Shown one piece after another: positions 43,377 through 54,800 of a DNA stretch of 64,000 nt. The notes under the pieces were generated by a model. The model worked only from the letters and a program-made list of their open reading frames with translations. It was not told the origin of the DNA and ran no database searches. The DNA comes from Clavaria fumosa (Eukaryota > Basidiomycota > Agaricomycetes > Agaricales > Clavariaceae), in the NCBI GenBank assembly GCA_951802425.1, contig OX637798.1, positions 3,224,001-3,288,000 of the forward strand, in the 5' to 3' direction. Each line of letters opens with the position of its first letter. The stretch's first letter is position 1. A program made the position numbers and the translations under genes.

Positions 43377-43683
43377 TACGATGTGTGGGCCAGCAGTACA
43401 GTACAGAGTCCCCTCCAACTTCGCGTGTCTCGTCGCCGTATATCCGACGATCTGCACTGTACCACTTGGGGCACAACCACGTTGTTTAGTCTCGAGAAAA
43501 GTGTTTACATGCATCATCCATGCACTGTAACGTAAAGGCGGGAGTTCAGTATGCTTGAAGGCTTGCTGGCGACGACGATGCTCAGCCGTGTCGTCCTCAT
43601 TCATCATCCTCGGCCCCATCGGCCAAAACATCGAAAATACTCTGGATCTTCACAAACTGGCCCTGAGAGCAAAAGGAAACGTA

Positions 43684-44067
43684 TTAGGGTGATAAAGTTT
43701 TGGGGGTGGGAAGCTCACAAGGCCCAGTCGTCAGCTCGACGATAACGTGAATTTTATTCCTGCCAGGGAAGAGGTCGCAGAGCAGCGACCCGAGACACAG
43801 GGGCGTCGGCCCGAGATCAGCGTCCCCGCAGTGTAGCGCAAACTGCGCCAGACGCCGGTCGAGGTCTGGCCCGTCGTCCACAAAGCACGCCTTCCATAGC
43901 AGGAGCTGCGACACGGCGATGTTCATGCTGGGGCGCTGTCTTTTTATCGAGGCGGCGATGGCGTCGCGGAGGTCATAGCCCCTGGCTTGATCTGGGTCCA
44001 GAAACACGTAGTCTACGGCGACGGGGTGGCACCCTCGCTCCCAGTATCCGTAGCGTTCTTTACCCAT
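43684..44067 (-). CDS. Crinkler-like N-terminal domain protein, copy c
   Basis: Minus strand, ATG 44067-44065, about 128 aa as one exon. It encodes ERGCHPVAVDYVFLDPDQ, YDLRDAIAASIKRQRPS, VSQLLLWKACFVDDGPDLD and LGPTPLCLGSLLCDLFPG, then KIHVIVELT. The pattern of copies a, b and d is clear (x-L-L-L-W-K, R-R-L-AQFALHCGDADLGP, L-F-P...I-H-V-I-V). A GTGAGC donor within the last codons (exon end at about 43719) sits at the intron position of the other copies, so a spliced form with another C-terminus is possible; I could not fix the second exon. No signal peptide. Confidence 0.58.
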   Translation of the reverse strand: MGKERYGYWERGCHPVAVDYVFLDPDQARGYDLRDAIAASIKRQRPSMNIAVSQLLLWKACFVDDGPDLDRRLAQFALHCGDADLGPTPLCLGSLLCDLFPGRNKIHVIVELTTGPCELPTPKTLSP

Positions 44068-44442
44068 TGATATGCCCACACGGATTGGGATAACAGTACT
44101 TGGTCAACTTGAAGTTGGTGTAGCTGTTTCTCCCGGGGACACGTGACGCTCCGTGGAATGGCCGATCAGGCCTCTCGTCGTGTGCAATGAAGGTGGAGTT
44201 CAGCGTCGCGCCCTATGCAAATCCGCCCTCCGTTGTCGTGCCTCAGTACTCAGTTCTTGGAAAAGAAACATAAATGTGGGGCGACATCTCTTACACGATG
44301 TTTCCCCGGTATATAGATGAGCGTCTTTTCCTCCTCCGTTCTAGGCACGAGTCTCAATCGGATTGCTTTGCAAGCGTACTAAATGTTGCCGCAGATATCG
44401 CAATTCTAAGGCGGCTGTACCCTTTTTAGCAGTTTCTCACAC

Positions 44443-44721
44443 CTAAATCCAACATGCTAAGACGACGTTGAAGTGAATTAGACTCGGATATGACGTGAGG
44501 TCCTCTGGAATCTGGTAGTAAAGGAAATGACCGACGTCGAAATGACACAACAGCGTTGATGCCGATTGTGATGGTGGCGAAAGTGCAATAGGAACACGTT
44601 TGATAACATCTGGCGTGAACATATACTGCCTTGATAGATCGGCCGTCATCATTCTCAACTCCCAGCCTGCCCCAAGTGCCCTTGCTGCCACAGGCAAGAC
44701 GTTTGTGTTCTCCTTGCACAT
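44443..44721 (-). CDS. Small hypothetical ORF (92 aa)
   Basis: ATG at 44721. It encodes MTADLSRQYMFTPDVIKRVP, then LCHFDVGHFLYYQIPEDLTS and a hydrophobic end. I do not recognise the family. Composition is protein-like, but length and context are not decisive; it could be an exon or chance. 44068-44442 and 44722-45395 show no other gene. Confidence 0.25.
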   Translation of the reverse strand: MCKENTNVLPVAARALGAGWELRMMTADLSRQYMFTPDVIKRVPIALSPPSQSASTLLCHFDVGHFLYYQIPEDLTSYPSLIHFNVVLACWI

Positions 44722-45395
44722 TTGGGTATGGGACGTTGGTACTTCAACTAGAATCTGGTCCGAATGTTATTACAATAACCTTGTGATTGAGTTGCTCGTC
44801 GTGAACTAACTGGCAACGGAAGTGTTACTACTGCCGTTGTTGTGGAGCAGCTTGTGAACTTGAAGGACAAGGCTGGTGAAGTCAACACAATCATTGATCG
44901 ATATATTGATCTTAAACGCGTAGTCAAAGGTTTGAATTACGCTTGATTGCCCGGTTGAACAACCTGGTTTGGGAGGAGAGCGACCACGCTAGTCATCTTT
45001 TGATGTTATCCTCGACACGTTGATTTCAGTTCTACCACGCATTCCGTGCGCGGATGTCTGTGTAAGCGAATTCGCCGTGATCTGTCCCCATGCAAGACAG
45101 CGCGACCTATGATTGAGACGCGACCTTGGCGTGGCGACCTTGAACACTTCGTTGTACGGTAACTGAACTTCCACGCATCAGCGACGACTAACAGGATTGC
45201 TTGGCACGTTTTGCAAGATAAAAGCCGCGAAGGATCCTTGCCCATGTCTCGCAGTCGATCTGGAATCGATTCCCTCACCGTCCTCCTTTCCATAAGCTAC
45301 TGTGCTGGTCACATAGCTTCGACGACGCCTTCTCTCATTACTCATTTACGCCCTTACTCTCCAACTTTACGTTTTACCGTTCGAATCTAATAACC

Positions 45396-46631
45396 ATGCA
45401 TTTTAAGAGCCAAGTATTGCCGCTTGTCGCCTCCTTGGTAGGTCTCGCCATTGCTGCCCCGCACGGCTACATCTTGGTGCGTCACCTATCCCTTTACTTC
45501 TCGAGTCTTGTCCTGAAATTGCAAATCCTTTTCAGAGGCGTGATACAGGAGCGTCTTCGACCAGCTTCACCGAGCTTGTCGCTCGGACGGAGTCTGCGAC
45601 CACCTCAACTACTACTCTTCCTGTTCCTTCCACTACTACGACCACCTCCACGACCTCTTCCACGACCTCTGCCACGACCACAACTCCGCATGGACTTGGA
45701 GCCGTAGTACTCCAGACGCCAGTAGTAGTTCCGATGGTCGGACTCGATGCTTCTAAGGCCGCCGTGACGAAGGACAAGACCCACAGGATTCGCCACAAGG
45801 TCCACCATATTGCAAACAAGGCCGCGAAATGCGCGACGAAGGCGGGCAACAACCAGTTAGACAGCAATGCGCGGCATACACTACAGCAGGAGATGACCGC
45901 ACTCAACGTGGAAGCGAAGGTACACTTGGTTCGCCCGCAATTCTTATTGAGCGAAGCTGATGATTCTCTGCAGACAATAATGGGACAACTAGATGCTAAA
46001 CTCACGCAGACTTTGGCTGCGAAAACCGACGCTCTGAGGAAAGGTGACAAGGTGAGCGCCCTCAATCATACTTGTTGATGAGGTCATGTGCACCAGTCGC
46101 ATCGCACCTAGACCCATCTTTGTCTGGATCTGACTGTTTCGTCACAGAAAGCTGTCTTAGCTGCAGATGCAAGGCTACAGAAGATTGAAACCCAGAAAGT
46201 CGCCGTAGAAACCGCTCTTCTTGCTGTGTTTGCTGCAGAAGCCAAGGTTTGATCATTTTTTCTTGTGCTCTCCCTGCTCTTAACTTTAGTTATAGGTAGA
46301 TGCAGATGCAAAGCTAGAAGACGCCCTGCGCCAAAAGGTAGCGCATCATCTCTTCTATTTACAAGTAACCGAATCCTCCTCACATGCGTTCCCTGAACAG
46401 AACTTGGATGCCCAGGCGGCTGCGAGGAGAGAAGCCGAGAAAGCCCGTCAAAAATGTAAAGATGCCTCCACGAGGGCAAAGAATGCCGCGACAAAAGTAA
46501 AAGCCCATTCCCAAGTCACCACTCAAGGTGTTACGCCACAGATTGCCGTTCAGAAGGCTCCCGACGCCCACGTGGGTGGACCAGCGGGCACTGCCCCGAC
46601 GCAACCCTTTGTGCTCCCCCGACTCTCCTAG
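45396..46631 (+). CDS. Predicted secreted Thr-rich, helical Ala/Lys-rich protein, six phase-0 exons
   Basis: Exons 45396-45476, 45536-45919, 45974-46051, 46148-46246, 46296-46337 and 46401-46631, all beginning and ending in phase 0, give 304 aa. The first exon is almost exactly a signal peptide (MHFKSQVLPLVASLVGLAIAA-PHGYIL). Exon 2 opens with RRD, a possible Kex2 site, followed by a Ser/Thr-rich linker (TTTTTSTTSSTTSATTTT) and then basic helical sequence (KAAVTKDKTHRIRHKVHHIA). The later exons are Ala/Lys/Gln-rich helices (ADARLQKIETQKVAVETALL, AAEAK, VDADAKLEDALRQK, ARREAEKARQKCKDAS), each ending in Lys before its intron. The 54-bp intron (45920-45973) is also readable as 18 residues. Unrecognised; structural or effector-like secreted protein by inference. 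Confidence 0.68.
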
Positions 46632-46865
46632 TCCCTTTGAAATATTGACGAAACAAAGGGTGAGGGTGTAGGCGTAGGTTTGTCTGGCCTCTTGGCACTT
46701 TGGGGGGCAATAAAACTCTGCTAATCGCGTGTAACAACCATGTATAATTTATTTATCCACCGTGGACCAATGCGACTAGATTTGGTAAATGCTAACACGG
46801 GACCACGTGATGCTTTTGGCAGCCCCTAAGCACGACTCATCTTTCTCTTCTCCATAAATCTTCTT

Positions 46866-47313
46866 ATGTACGAGCCAGGCTTCTGGTTCTTGTGCTGGGT
46901 TGTACCCAATAGCCCGGCCTTGTGCAACATCTTCAGCATTAATCCAAAACACGACGATTACGTGGACAACATGTTGCAGCTGATCAAACCTCACCTGGGT
47001 CCGAAACATCGCGAGCAGGTTGTGCCCCACGTCGAGCTTTTCCAGGTCTCCCTCCTGTGCGACGACGAGCTCGACCGGCGTCTGTCCGAAGCCGTGCTGC
47101 ATCTCAATGACCTGGACCTCGGTCCCCGAAAGCTCCGATGGGGCGAGCGATTGCGCGATATCTTCCCGTACCCTCTGCCGCTCATGCATGTTTCGCTTAT
47201 CATTCGACCCTTGGAGGAGGGTAAGCATTCTTTGGTGTGGGCCCTTGCTGCTGTCGCGCCTAACGAAGTATCCTTTTCACCCCTTGACATCAGACAGCTG
47301 CGCGACAATATGA
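46866..47313 (+). CDS. Crinkler-like N-terminal domain protein, copy d
   Basis: Exon 1 (46866-47220) from ATG encodes FWFLCWVVPNSPALCNIFSI, YVDNMLQLIKPHLGP, VPHVELFQVSLL and LDLGPRKLRWGERLRDIFP, ending HVSLIIRPLEE. GTAAGC at 47221 and AG at 47292-47293 join in phase to a 20-base exon ending in TGA at 47311-47313, giving 124 aa. Layout and intron position equal copies a-c: one ubiquitin-like domain with no effector C-terminus. It shares LDLGPRKL with copy b, so the scattered copies are paralogues. Unspliced, the frame would read on to 47417. Confidence 0.6.
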
Positions 47314-47930
47314 GAGACAAGTCCTACGATAAACAAGTAGAACTCCAAAACCAATATATTACTCTTGGGGGGCTTAGAATGCGAAGCCCTTCGCGCGATA
47401 TACAGCAGCGGAGATGATTGTACGTAGTTTTAGCTGAAAGGACGAAAAAAGAAGAGAAAGATTTTTTTTGTTTGTGATGAGAATCATGGCTGAGAATCGC
47501 AAAAAAAAAACGAGAAAAGATGGGGGATATACAGAGAGAAAGAGGAACTGTGTTTCGATCTTTGTGTGCTGTGGGACGGGAACAAGAGCATGCGACGAAA
47601 TATTTTTTCCTGATCTTGATCGGAAGCAATGCGACGAAACCGAAAGGAGATTGGAGAGAGAGAGACAGCAGTGGAAGGAACACGCTCTACCTTGGATGGA
47701 TGGAAAGAAGGTCGAGAGTCGTAAGCAGAAACCCGTGAAGTCTTTACCAGGCGCAGCATGAAGAGTGAAAAGAAAAAGATTGAAAAGAAGAACTGAAGGC
47801 GAGGGTGAGCGAAGCGAAAGAGTAAGGGGGAAAAGGATTGGAAAGGGGGGTGGTCATCACAGAGCCGTCGCGCCCGTGCCAGACGGATGCCTTAGAATGC
47901 GCGTATCAGGGAGTTGAGACCTCCGACGGC
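47314..47930. other. Intergenic region between convergent genes
   Basis: Between the 3' ends of Crinkler-like copy d and the GATA gene. It contains an A-run (47499-47509) and purine-rich stretches; no gene seen. Confidence 0.4.
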
Positions 47931-50900
47931 CTAATGGGTCCATAGAGTGGGTCCATAGATTGGGTCATTCGGATAGAGCATAGGCTGGATCTGCCCCGCG
48001 GCCGAGACGACACCCGCGGCTGCAGCCACAGCACCGTCAGAGACAGCGCCGGAACTGGCACCGGAACCAACACCAGAGGCACCGTTGCCGTTAACGCCAT
48101 TGCCGGCACCTGCGCCACCATTAGCCGAAGAACCTGCAGCGGGCGCAGGCGACGTTCGGTCCTCCTGCAGCACCATCGGCGGGTGCAAGTACGTCGAGAA
48201 CAGACTCTCTTCTTCCTGCGGCAGCATCGGCGGATGGAGATAATCCTCGGAGAGCAGCATCGGCGGATGGAACAGGGGCGGTGAGCCAGGCGGTAGCGCC
48301 ATCGGCGGGTGCCAAAACGTGTTGCCCGACCTGCGGATCGCGCCATATGGCTGCTTCTGTTGCTGGTGTTGCTGCTGCTTCTGTTGCTGCTGCTGCTGCT
48401 GCTGTTGCTGATGCTGCTGGTAGCTGCCGACACCGCCGCTTCCCCCATTGGCGCTATTACCACCATTGTAAGATAATTCCATGGAGGAGCGCTGGGAGAG
48501 CGAGGTGGACGAGGACGCCGCCGCCGATGACGAGTATCCATCGAATGAGCTGAAGGAGGATACGGCAGAGGACGGGGGCTCAGATGCCGACTCAGTGCTC
48601 ATTCGGCGACGCTTCGTCAAGCGAGGCGACATGGCGAAGATCTCCGTCTCAGGGGGCGAGTCGACGGGGGAGGCAAACGGTAAGGCGTCGTTGAGGATGC
48701 TGCCGCCGCCATACAACGACTGTTGGTGCTGGAGCATGAAGTCCGGGTGATAGGGTCCAGGAAACAGGTTGGGCCCGAAGAAGTTGCTGAAGGCGTTGGA
48801 CGAACTGAAGTGCGATTGGTTCGTCTCCTGGCCTAGGGCGCCGCTTAGCTCGGACTGGGGGGTGCGATACTCGGACTCGGAGCTGTAGTCGTAGGACATC
48901 TGTGTGGTGGAATCGGGGGCGAGAATGGGCGAGGGCTCGATCGACGAGGCGCGGCCACTAGCACCCGGACTCGCAGCGAGCGACTCCTCAGGAACCTGCC
49001 CACTGCGCCTAGCATCATGACGCGAACGCTTGCGTATGACATCCGACTTCATTGAGATCGGGCGAGCAGAGCCGTGCAGCTTGTAGCTGAGGAAAGAGGT
49101 CAGATGTGCCCCCTAGTTGAAACAACAGATCAAATCATAACTCACTATAACCCGCATCTGCGTACAGACCGGAGCCATCAGCCACAAGTCCTCCTGACGC
49201 GAAGGAAAAGAGAAACTCACGCATTGCAGACAGTTTTGCCTTCGTCGTCCTTTCTCCAAAGAGGAGTCGCCGTAGTGTGACAATTATAGCATTGTGCTGG
49301 AGAAAATGCGTCACGGCCTCGGTAAATCCGTGATAGGTAGGTGGGAGTCGGGCGATGGAACGTACCCATCACGTCTACCGTCTCAGGGCGCGGAGCTGCC
49401 TGGGTACGACCTTCGCCGTGAGTGTTACGCATGCTCTTTGGGCGGGGCCGCTTGTGCTGTGGCAAAAAAAAAAAGTCAGGACCCATCTAAAGCAAACACA
49501 GAAAAGATAGGAAAACGCAATGAACCAACGCCTACCAGTTTGCAGTACAAACCGCACGCATTGCAGTTCAGCTCGTCATTCAATCCACGACGCCAGAGCG
49601 GGGTATGGGTTGCGCCGCAGTTGGAGCACTCGGCCTTGACGCCGCCCGGTGCAGAGTTATTCGCATTGACAGTCGAGGCAAGGCCAGCGGCACCAGTACT
49701 CGTGCCGCTGCTGCTCGTATTATTGCCGCTAGTGTTACTACCACCGCTCCGGAGCACGGCGGGATTCACGTTGGTCGCAGTCGCACCCGGTCCAGAGGTG
49801 CGAGCGGAAGATGTGAGTGGCTGCGTCCTGACTGTCAAAGCCGGGCGCCCCGAAGCGCTTGCGCGGGTGCTGCCTCGCAGGCCAGACGAAGGGCCACCCA
49901 CACTGCCGACGCTCTTGCTCTTCATATGGCTGGTTGCGATCGCGGTCTGGTTAGGAGATGCATTCCTGAGCGTGCTTGTCGACATCAAGTCGCCGCTGTT
50001 GTTATTATCGCCACCTTGATTGCTGATACTGTTATGATTGATGTTGCCTTTGGAGTGCTTCGGGTCGTTGCCAATCCTGTCGTTGCGTTCTGTGATGTCG
50101 TGTTCGTCATCGCTCTCGCTGCTGCTGCTGTTGCTGCTGCTGTCGTGAAGGTCATGAGATGGGCGAGGCGTGGCAGCGTTAGCGATGTCGGCAGCGGCAG
50201 CAACAGCGGCGGCGCTGTTGTTGGCGTCCGGGTTAGCGATGGTGGCAGTGGCATTAAGCGAAACATGAGTGTCGTCTTCATGAGTGCCCGAGAGGAGGAA
50301 GTCTGTAGAGTCCGAGATGGACGAGGAGGAAGCAGCCGAAGACTCGGTGTCCATGGCCTCGCCGGCGTTCAAAAGAAGATCTTCAAAAGGCAGCTCGATG
50401 GTGGGACGCATGACACTGAAGACCTCCACGCCGGCGCTGCCGCACTGCCCGACAACCCCTTCGCCGTAGTTGATGCCGCAAAAGGGGAGCGTCTCCGTCC
50501 CGTACATCAGCACGGACGCGTCGAACCCGTTCGGAAAGTAGGACGGGAAATGTACCGAGTCGGCAGTCGCGGCCACGACAGCGTTGGGATCGCAGTCGTC
50601 GTCGTGAACATCCCTTTTCTTCTTCCTGTGGATGGCATCCATGTACTGGAGCTCTGCCTCGTCATCGGCTATGTCCGCATCGGCGGGGCTCATGCGGGAG
50701 TCGGAATGTTTGGTGGAACGCGACAGAGGCTTGGGTCCACGGACGCGTCTATGAATACCGTCCCTGTACTCAGCGGAGACCTGCTTGTGGTCTGGCTTCT
50801 TGGTCACGGGGGGAGAAGAAGAGACCGAGGACGTGTTGGAGGTAGTTGATGACAGGCTAGAGCTAGAGACGGCAGGGGAGGCGACAAGACCATCGACGCT

Positions 50901-51420
50901 AAAGGTGAACTGCATTCGGTCGATGGTGCCTGGACGCGCGTTATGACTAGCCTCGCGGCTGCGCTCCTTCTCAACTGCGCGTTGTCGGATGATATCGGCC
51001 GATGCCTTGTACTTGAAGTCGGGTGCTTCAAGTTCTTCGATACTCCTGGTGTCGATCATTGGGGTCAAAAAGATATTCTCCCACGTAAGGCTTTAAATGA
51101 GGGGTACGAACCTGCCTTTCTCCTTGTCGAGCTTGTCGCCCATGCATTTAGAGAGTTTCCTGAATTCGCGCTTAGACTTGGCATTGTCGGTGTCGACCAT
51201 GAGGTTCTGAAGATGCCAGAGTCTCCAACTAAGATTTTCGAGTCGTTGTCCTTGCTCCAAGTAGCTGGCGACCTTTGAACAGACCTAGCGAAAGAAAGGT
51301 CTGGGTTTAGGGCAAAGTGGACGAGGAACGGAAAGAGAAAGAACGGACCTTCCATGTCCTTGTCAACGCCTCTGTATCATTCAAGTTGCTAAACGCGATG
51401 AACGACTTATTTCCCTTTGA
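47931..51420 (-). CDS. GATA transcription factor with AreA-type N-terminus and two zinc fingers
   Basis: Exons, right to left: part of an N-terminal exon (to 51349), 51284-51112, 51045-49536, 49456-49366, 49296-49221, a 12-base microexon 49157-49146, and 49086-47931; at least about 1030 aa. The N-terminus has the fungal GATA motif (FIAFSNLNDTEALTRTWK, LENLSWRLWHLQNLM, KREFRKLSKCMGDKLDKEKG). A long Ser/Asn/Asp-rich region follows. Finger 1 is CSNCGATHTPLWRRGLNDEL...CNACGLYCKLHKRPRP; finger 2 is CYNCHTTATPLWRKDDEGKT...CNACGLYYKLHGSARP. The 30-residue linker has no Cys, unlike SreA/Urbs1 siderophore regulators. The C-terminus has poly-Gln and four HPPM units. It is a nuclear regulator, target unknown. 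The first exon and start codon were not resolved. Confidence 0.85.
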
Positions 51421-51514
51421 TGGTCAAAGAGTTAAAGATATGTTGTTGAAAGCGAAAGACATTAGATACTTTAAATTTGAGATTGAGAATGTTGGGCATT
51501 CAGGATAGCGAAGT

Positions 51515-51650
51515 CGTGACGAAGAGAAGAGAGAGAAGAGAACCGAGAAGAAAGAGAGAGAGAGAAGAAGAAGGAGAGAGAGAGAGAGCAAGGCAAGATG
51601 AGGACCGAGGAGGAGGAGGAGAAGAGAGAGAGAGAGTCAGGCAAAGGGGA
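51515..51650 (-). promoter_or_regulatory. Pyrimidine-rich leader/promoter tract of the GATA gene
   Basis: The plus strand is an almost pure GA tract (GAGAGAAGAG and GGAGGAGGAG repeats), so the GATA gene's coding strand carries a long CT tract just upstream of the first recognised exon. CT-rich tracts near transcription starts are common in highly expressed fungal genes; the assignment here rests on position only. Confidence 0.45.
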
Positions 51651-54499
51651 CACACACACACTCGACCCGTAACAAGACACTTGAAGTGATCGGAGTCTAC
51701 TCTCTTGATATTATATAATATTCTTATAATCAGGTTCAAAATAATTATTATCACACGTTTCTAACAACTTCTTTCTCACATTCCCCCCTGTTCTGTGTGT
51801 TTGTCTCTTTCACTTCACCCCCTGTTCAACGTTCACAAGTTTATATATTACATTACTAAACACTCCTCTTTTCTCTCTCTCTTCTTTTACTTATACAAAC
51901 TAAACACTTGTGTTCATTGACTCATTGACTGTCCTTCATTCCAATTCTTATTCCTTTCTTTTCAATCTTTCTCGTTTCTTTCCTCCTCGCTCGATACACG
52001 TGTTTCGGCTTTGTCTACTTTGGGCGGCCTCGTTCTGGCCCTGAAAGCAGTGCTCATCTGATCCAAAACTGACCCAACCCTTTGGGAAACGAGAAACAGA
52101 AAAGACAAACCCCGCCGCCCACTCGTTGACAGCGCCAGCGTCTAGCCTTGACAAAGCTAATCCCCTTCAAGTGAACCCATATTCATCCTCGCCGCACTAT
52201 CATATTACCCTGGCAAGCGGCTGGACATCTCTTTCACAGGCCGCAAGCCACCAGGTGTCGAGCCTCTTCCCGATCCAGTTGTCATGCGGTGTACTATCGT
52301 CTCCGGCGTTCCAAAAATGATTTTTCGGGATAGCGTGCGGAACAAGTCGGGAAACGAGATGGCCGCGCTTTCTTTCGTCGTCCCACTTATGAAATACGAT
52401 TTTCAACGTCGTCATTCTCTCCCCTCCCCCCCCCCCCCTTTGTCTCCCACACCCTTGACCGTGAGTGTGAGCTGATGGCGCCGAAAAAGAAAAGGAGGCA
52501 ACAGCGAGTTCGACGACGCCCCAAACCCTGTCAGTGACTTCGAAATTCTCTGGACAACCCTGCAAAGCAGTTACCGCCACACCGCTGGCCATCCCGTCAT
52601 ATTTTGAACGTAACCATCATTGCCTTCTCTCTCTCCTGTCACATTTTTTATTTATTTAGATGAACCCAAACGCTCGGGTCGTACTGCTAAACGTTCCTAC
52701 ATGAGCCTGGTGGACAGCCTCCAAGTATTATCATTGCCTTGCGTGGAAATCATCTCGCGATTGGCTACAGCGCGTTTCCATGAATATGTGTGTGTGAAAA
52801 AAAAGCAGTAAAAGGAACAGGGGCAGCGGTTGCGGTGCGCCACGCGTTTTGGCTCTAGGACGGATACTTCGATCCGACGAACGCTGATCTGGGCTTTGGG
52901 TTAGGAGGAAAACTGGTTTCTCTGTGGGGCAGAGGGCAGGTAGTAGCACACAGTCCAGGGCCTCGCGCACGAAACAAAGGAAGAGAAGCCGCCATTGACA
53001 TCGTGTGGGTAAAGAGAGAAAAAAAATTAAGTCGTTCACCTTGGGCGAGGCGCTGATTGACATTCCATGATATATTGAAAGAGAGCCCAGACGTATATTA
53101 ATCGCTCAATTGCCCTGTGGCTCATTGGCAAATGTAAACTGACCGAACTGGACGCATCAGAAAGCAGTCTTCAAAGCGCCGCTTCATATCATCCATGTGG
53201 AGTAGTTGGGTAACATCAACCTCACACGAAAACCTACTCGTTCTATCGATGGTGATAACCTGTGACCCAAAACGGGGTTTCTCTCTCAGCAGGTTGATCG
53301 ATAAGAAGGGGCGGCGGACATTAATGTCATGTGACGCACCTGCATTATCATTTGAGAAATGAACTGATAGGGCGAACAATGCATCGGGCGCTTGCATAGC
53401 GACACCTGGCTGATGACGTTAGAGCTGAGACAAGAGGCGAACCACTCAGGTCCGAAGCCCAGGCTCGTCCTCAATGGAAGACAAAGGTATACCACCTCGA
53501 CGAACGTTCGACGTCTAGGGCAACGGGGACGGAAACGACTTCACAGGAGATAAGCGGGGCGAAGCATAAGCGTGGCATGCAACGCCACTATCCTCTGCGT
53601 GAAGCCGCGGAGGTCGAGGGGGGGAGGCGGTGTAAAGGTGGGGATAGGGTATCCAAGGTGGATACGCAAGGCACGGAACAGACAAGCTTAGTCCGATGAC
53701 GGAAGGGCGACGTCCTTTGGGTGTGGAGTTGATGGGAACGAACAAAAAAACAACATAGACACCCCGACAGAGCGGACGAGCGATTGGGATTGAAGTTTCA
53801 TTGCCCAAAATATTTTCGTTTCACCATTCCGAACCAGCTGTTAACCCTGCGACATATCGTTCGACTGACGATCCGCGCGTGACCCCGCAGTTTCAGCGAT
53901 CGTCCAAAATCGTCGCAAGTCGCAGAGAACGGATGCAGAGAGGTGTCAGGAGAAGGCCACGCCGAATTAGCACGCGATGGAACACGCTCTCACTAAGATT
54001 AAGCTCCAGCCCCCAATCGCCTCTGGTGCCCAAGATCCAAAATCCCCGATAGAGAGTAAACTGATCGCACACCGCCAGCGTCCAAACCTAAATCTTCCCT
54101 CGCCGAAGCCTCCCCGCAATCACGATCAAGCTTTGAGCGTCTGGAGACGATCCCGCGAGAGAGCACGGCGGAAAGGGCAAGGGGGGGGAAATCACGAGGC
54201 ATACGCCACACACGCACACCTGCGCGCCCTCCATAACCATCTCCGATCTCTATTATCATCGCGTGGGCCTCATGGACATGCAGACCAATATGGGAGGAGG
54301 ATCGGCGGGAAGGTCCTCGTGTCTTCTTCTTCCATGAGCAGCATGCACCGTCGCTCTCTCTCTCCTCGAGATTGGAGCATACCAAATCAAATATCGGGAG
54401 CGGAACCACTTTCATAGGAAGGTAGACTGAGTCCAGAGCATCAGCAACAGCCCTAGGGAGAAAGAAAACAGAACGGAGTCAAAGCCTAGGCACAAGTAC
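51651..54499. other. Long intergenic region, no supportable gene
   Basis: A CA-run at 51651-51660, A/T-rich DNA to about 51900, then mixed-composition DNA with a C-run near 52424-52438. Open stretches of 60-146 codons exist on both strands (for example 53977-54417), but none has start context, family motif or splice structure I can support. Confidence 0.35.
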
Positions 54500-54800
54500 T
54501 GTGCATCAACGAATGGCCGAGTAAGTCCTGCCAACGTTCCCATCATTGCCCCTACCTGACGCTTGTGCCAGGTTCGCTCGTGATACGCTCGCACGAGGCG
54601 GGGGAACCGATACATCCTCTCGACTACGTATTCCACAGGTTGACAAGAACGGAAACTGGTCGCGCGTTCTCATGTGCCTCAACAAGGCAAAAACATAAAA
54701 AACATGTTTTGATCCCGTGATGAGTGCAGCTTGCTGCGGGCACGGATGAACGGGCAAGCAGAGTTTTCTAAGTCAAGAACTGTGTAGAGGCCGCGTTTGG
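54500..54800. repeat. Dispersed repeat, left copy
   Basis: Shares long similar blocks with 61725-61985 in the same orientation: TACCTGACGCTTGTGCC, TGATACGCTCGC, GACTACGTATT and GCAGAGTTTTCTAAGTCAAG followed by AACTGTGTAGAGGC. Together the copies bracket the NACHT-WD40 gene and the PAN3 relic. Non-coding; element type unknown. Confidence 0.8.

Noticed and set aside
49294..50849. Long plus-strand ORFs opposite the GATA gene
   Set aside because: GC-rich mirror frames of the GATA exon; the minus strand carries zinc fingers and consistent splice sites.
53801..54417. 146-codon ORF upstream of the receptor
   Set aside because: No family pattern, start context or splice logic; overlapping minus-strand ORFs are equally long.
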